From: an uncultured Roseovarius sp.
GTDB lineage: Bacteria; Pseudomonadota; Alphaproteobacteria; Rhodobacterales; Rhodobacteraceae
DNA: 64,000 nt
Direction: 5' to 3'
Assembly (NCBI GenBank): GCA_951812895.1
Contig: OX638333.1
Coordinates: 4,258,001-4,322,000 of the forward strand
Part shown: positions 63,302 through 64,000 of the stretch, in pieces
How positions within the stretch are numbered: position 1 is the stretch's first letter
Layout: every line of letters begins with the position of its first letter
The notes under the pieces: model-generated
Database searches by the model: none
The model's input: the letters and a program-made list of their open reading frames with translations, nothing else
What the model was told of the DNA's origin: nothing
Translations under genes and position numbers: made by a program

Positions 63302-64000
63302 TCGTTTTCGCGGGCCCCACACTTGATGCGTCGGAAATCCATGAGGTGCTGGACGGGGTCGAGTTCAAACCTCCGGCGCGCACGGGCGATATTTACAAGG
63401 CCTGTGACGAGGGACCCAAAGCCATTGGGTTGATCGATGGTTTCTTTGAAGGTGTCCCTGCCGTCTGGCACAAGGAAATCCTGTGGGCGCTTGATCGGGG
63501 TATCGCAGTGTACGGAGCTTCCAGCATGGGGGCTTTGCGGGCGGCCGAACTGCACGCGTTCGGTATGATTGGGGTCGGCAGGATTTTTGAAGCCTTTCGC
63601 GATGGCCAGTTGGAGGACGATGACGAAGTCGCGCTACGCCACGGCCCACAAGCCTTGAACTACATGGCCCTGTCCGAACCGATGGTCAACATCCGCGCCA
63701 CCCTGGACAGCGCCGTCGCGTCGGATGTTTTGGATCAAGGAATTGCATCAAAACTATGCGGGTTGATGAAAGCCATGTTCTTCCCGAATAGATCGTGGGA
63801 CGCCCTGTTTGCACATGCCTCCGACAAGGGTTTCAAAATGGAGGCCCTGCAGAAATTTCGGGATTGGCTGCCCGAAGGCCGGGTCGATCAGAAACGTCTC
63901 GACGCGCTCGAAATGCTGGCGCTTTTGGCGTCGCATGAACCTAAGCCAGCCAATACCAGCCACGCCGAGTTTACCTTTCAACACACTGCGATGTGGGAGG
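63298..64000 (+). CDS. tfuA: TfuA domain protein, N-terminal part (cut by window edge)
   Basis: At least 234 codons are present; the gene continues beyond base 64000. MIVFAGPTLDASEIHEVL is the TfuA start, and AIGLIDGFFEGVPAVWHKEI and GASSMGALRAAEL are its conserved segments. TfuA partners YcaO in thioamide formation in RiPP natural products and in archaeal methyl-CoM reductase, probably by delivering sulfur. It starts within the ycaO stop. Confidence 0.92.
   Translation, partial: MIVFAGPTLDASEIHEVLDGVEFKPPARTGDIYKACDEGPKAIGLIDGFFEGVPAVWHKEILWALDRGIAVYGASSMGALRAAELHAFGMIGVGRIFEAFRDGQLEDDDEVALRHGPQALNYMALSEPMVNIRATLDSAVASDVLDQGIASKLCGLMKAMFFPNRSWDALFAHASDKGFKMEALQKFRDWLPEGRVDQKRLDALEMLALLASHEPKPANTSHAEFTFQHTAMWE

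Noticed and set aside
1..64000. CRISPR arrays, integron cassettes or prophage blocks
   Set aside because: No regularly spaced direct repeats, no attC-like series, no integron integrase and no phage structural genes were seen.

Overview
The window looks like chromosome of a marine Roseobacter-group alphaproteobacterium (Rhodobacteraceae). The evidence is moderately high GC, a vitamin B12-dependent class II ribonucleotide reductase, a znuA/zur/znuCB block, a DUF1007-NicO pair, an NDUFA12-like complex I gene next to mlaD, a two-domain cold-shock gene beside a DUF192 gene, and tripartite tricarboxylate transporters. No rRNA, CRISPR array or replication origin was seen. There are three complete tRNA genes: Leu(CAA), Pro(TGG) and Gly(TCC).

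Layout. 1-10 kb is mainly housekeeping: mlaD (cut by the window edge), an NDUFA12-like gene, a ferric-reductase-like membrane flavoprotein, a Rid protein, clpX and clpP, a LysR regulator divergent from a small cupin, a methyltransferase, an isolated DUF2806 gene and an acyl-CoA dehydrogenase. 10-20 kb holds a Hint-domain protein, an FAD oxidoreductase, tRNA-Leu, yqaA-like and dsbB-like genes, and an arginine-catabolic operon (arginase, ctlX, ornithine cyclodeaminase) divergent from an Lrp-type regulator. It also holds an EF-hand protein divergent from an ECF sigma factor. 20-25 kb is dominated by nrdJ, with an upstream NrdR-box-like palindrome and a downstream terminator.

25.9-30.5 kb is the most unusual stretch. 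A 4,545-bp IS1595-family element, with 24-bp terminal inverted repeats and a perfect 8-bp target duplication (AAACATTT), has cut a two-domain cold-shock gene in half. Joining the flanks across one copy of the duplication restores the reading frame. Besides the transposase the element carries a translationally coupled beta-class DNA methyltransferase fused to an HNH nuclease domain, a coupled 53-residue ORF, a coiled-coil/winged-helix gene and two tRNA-like remnants. A 1.16-kb IS630 element is nested inside the winged-helix gene.

30.7-38 kb returns to core genes: pdxH, fabI, a LysE exporter, gpt, an aminotransferase, ppiD and trpE. A complete IS110/IS1111-type element follows (about 38.5-39.9 kb), then an amine oxidase and a cyclase-TolB-TPR protein, separated by gene-poor DNA. 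tRNA-Gly is followed by a 40-bp copy of its own 3' half, a probable integration scar.

44.6-54 kb holds an MsbA-like ABC exporter, a GntR-regulated pair (a metal-ligand-less creatinase-type M24 protein and a nitrilase-family amidase), NicO and DUF1007, and the zinc-uptake regulon with two Zur-like boxes. 54.6-61.7 kb is a coherent LacI-regulated catabolic operon: TctA/B/C uptake, an acyl-CoA ligase and a CoA-acylating aldehyde dehydrogenase, best explained as sulfoacetate (or similar small acid) use. The window ends in a YcaO-TfuA pair, a likely peptide- or protein-backbone modification system with TfuA cut off by the edge.
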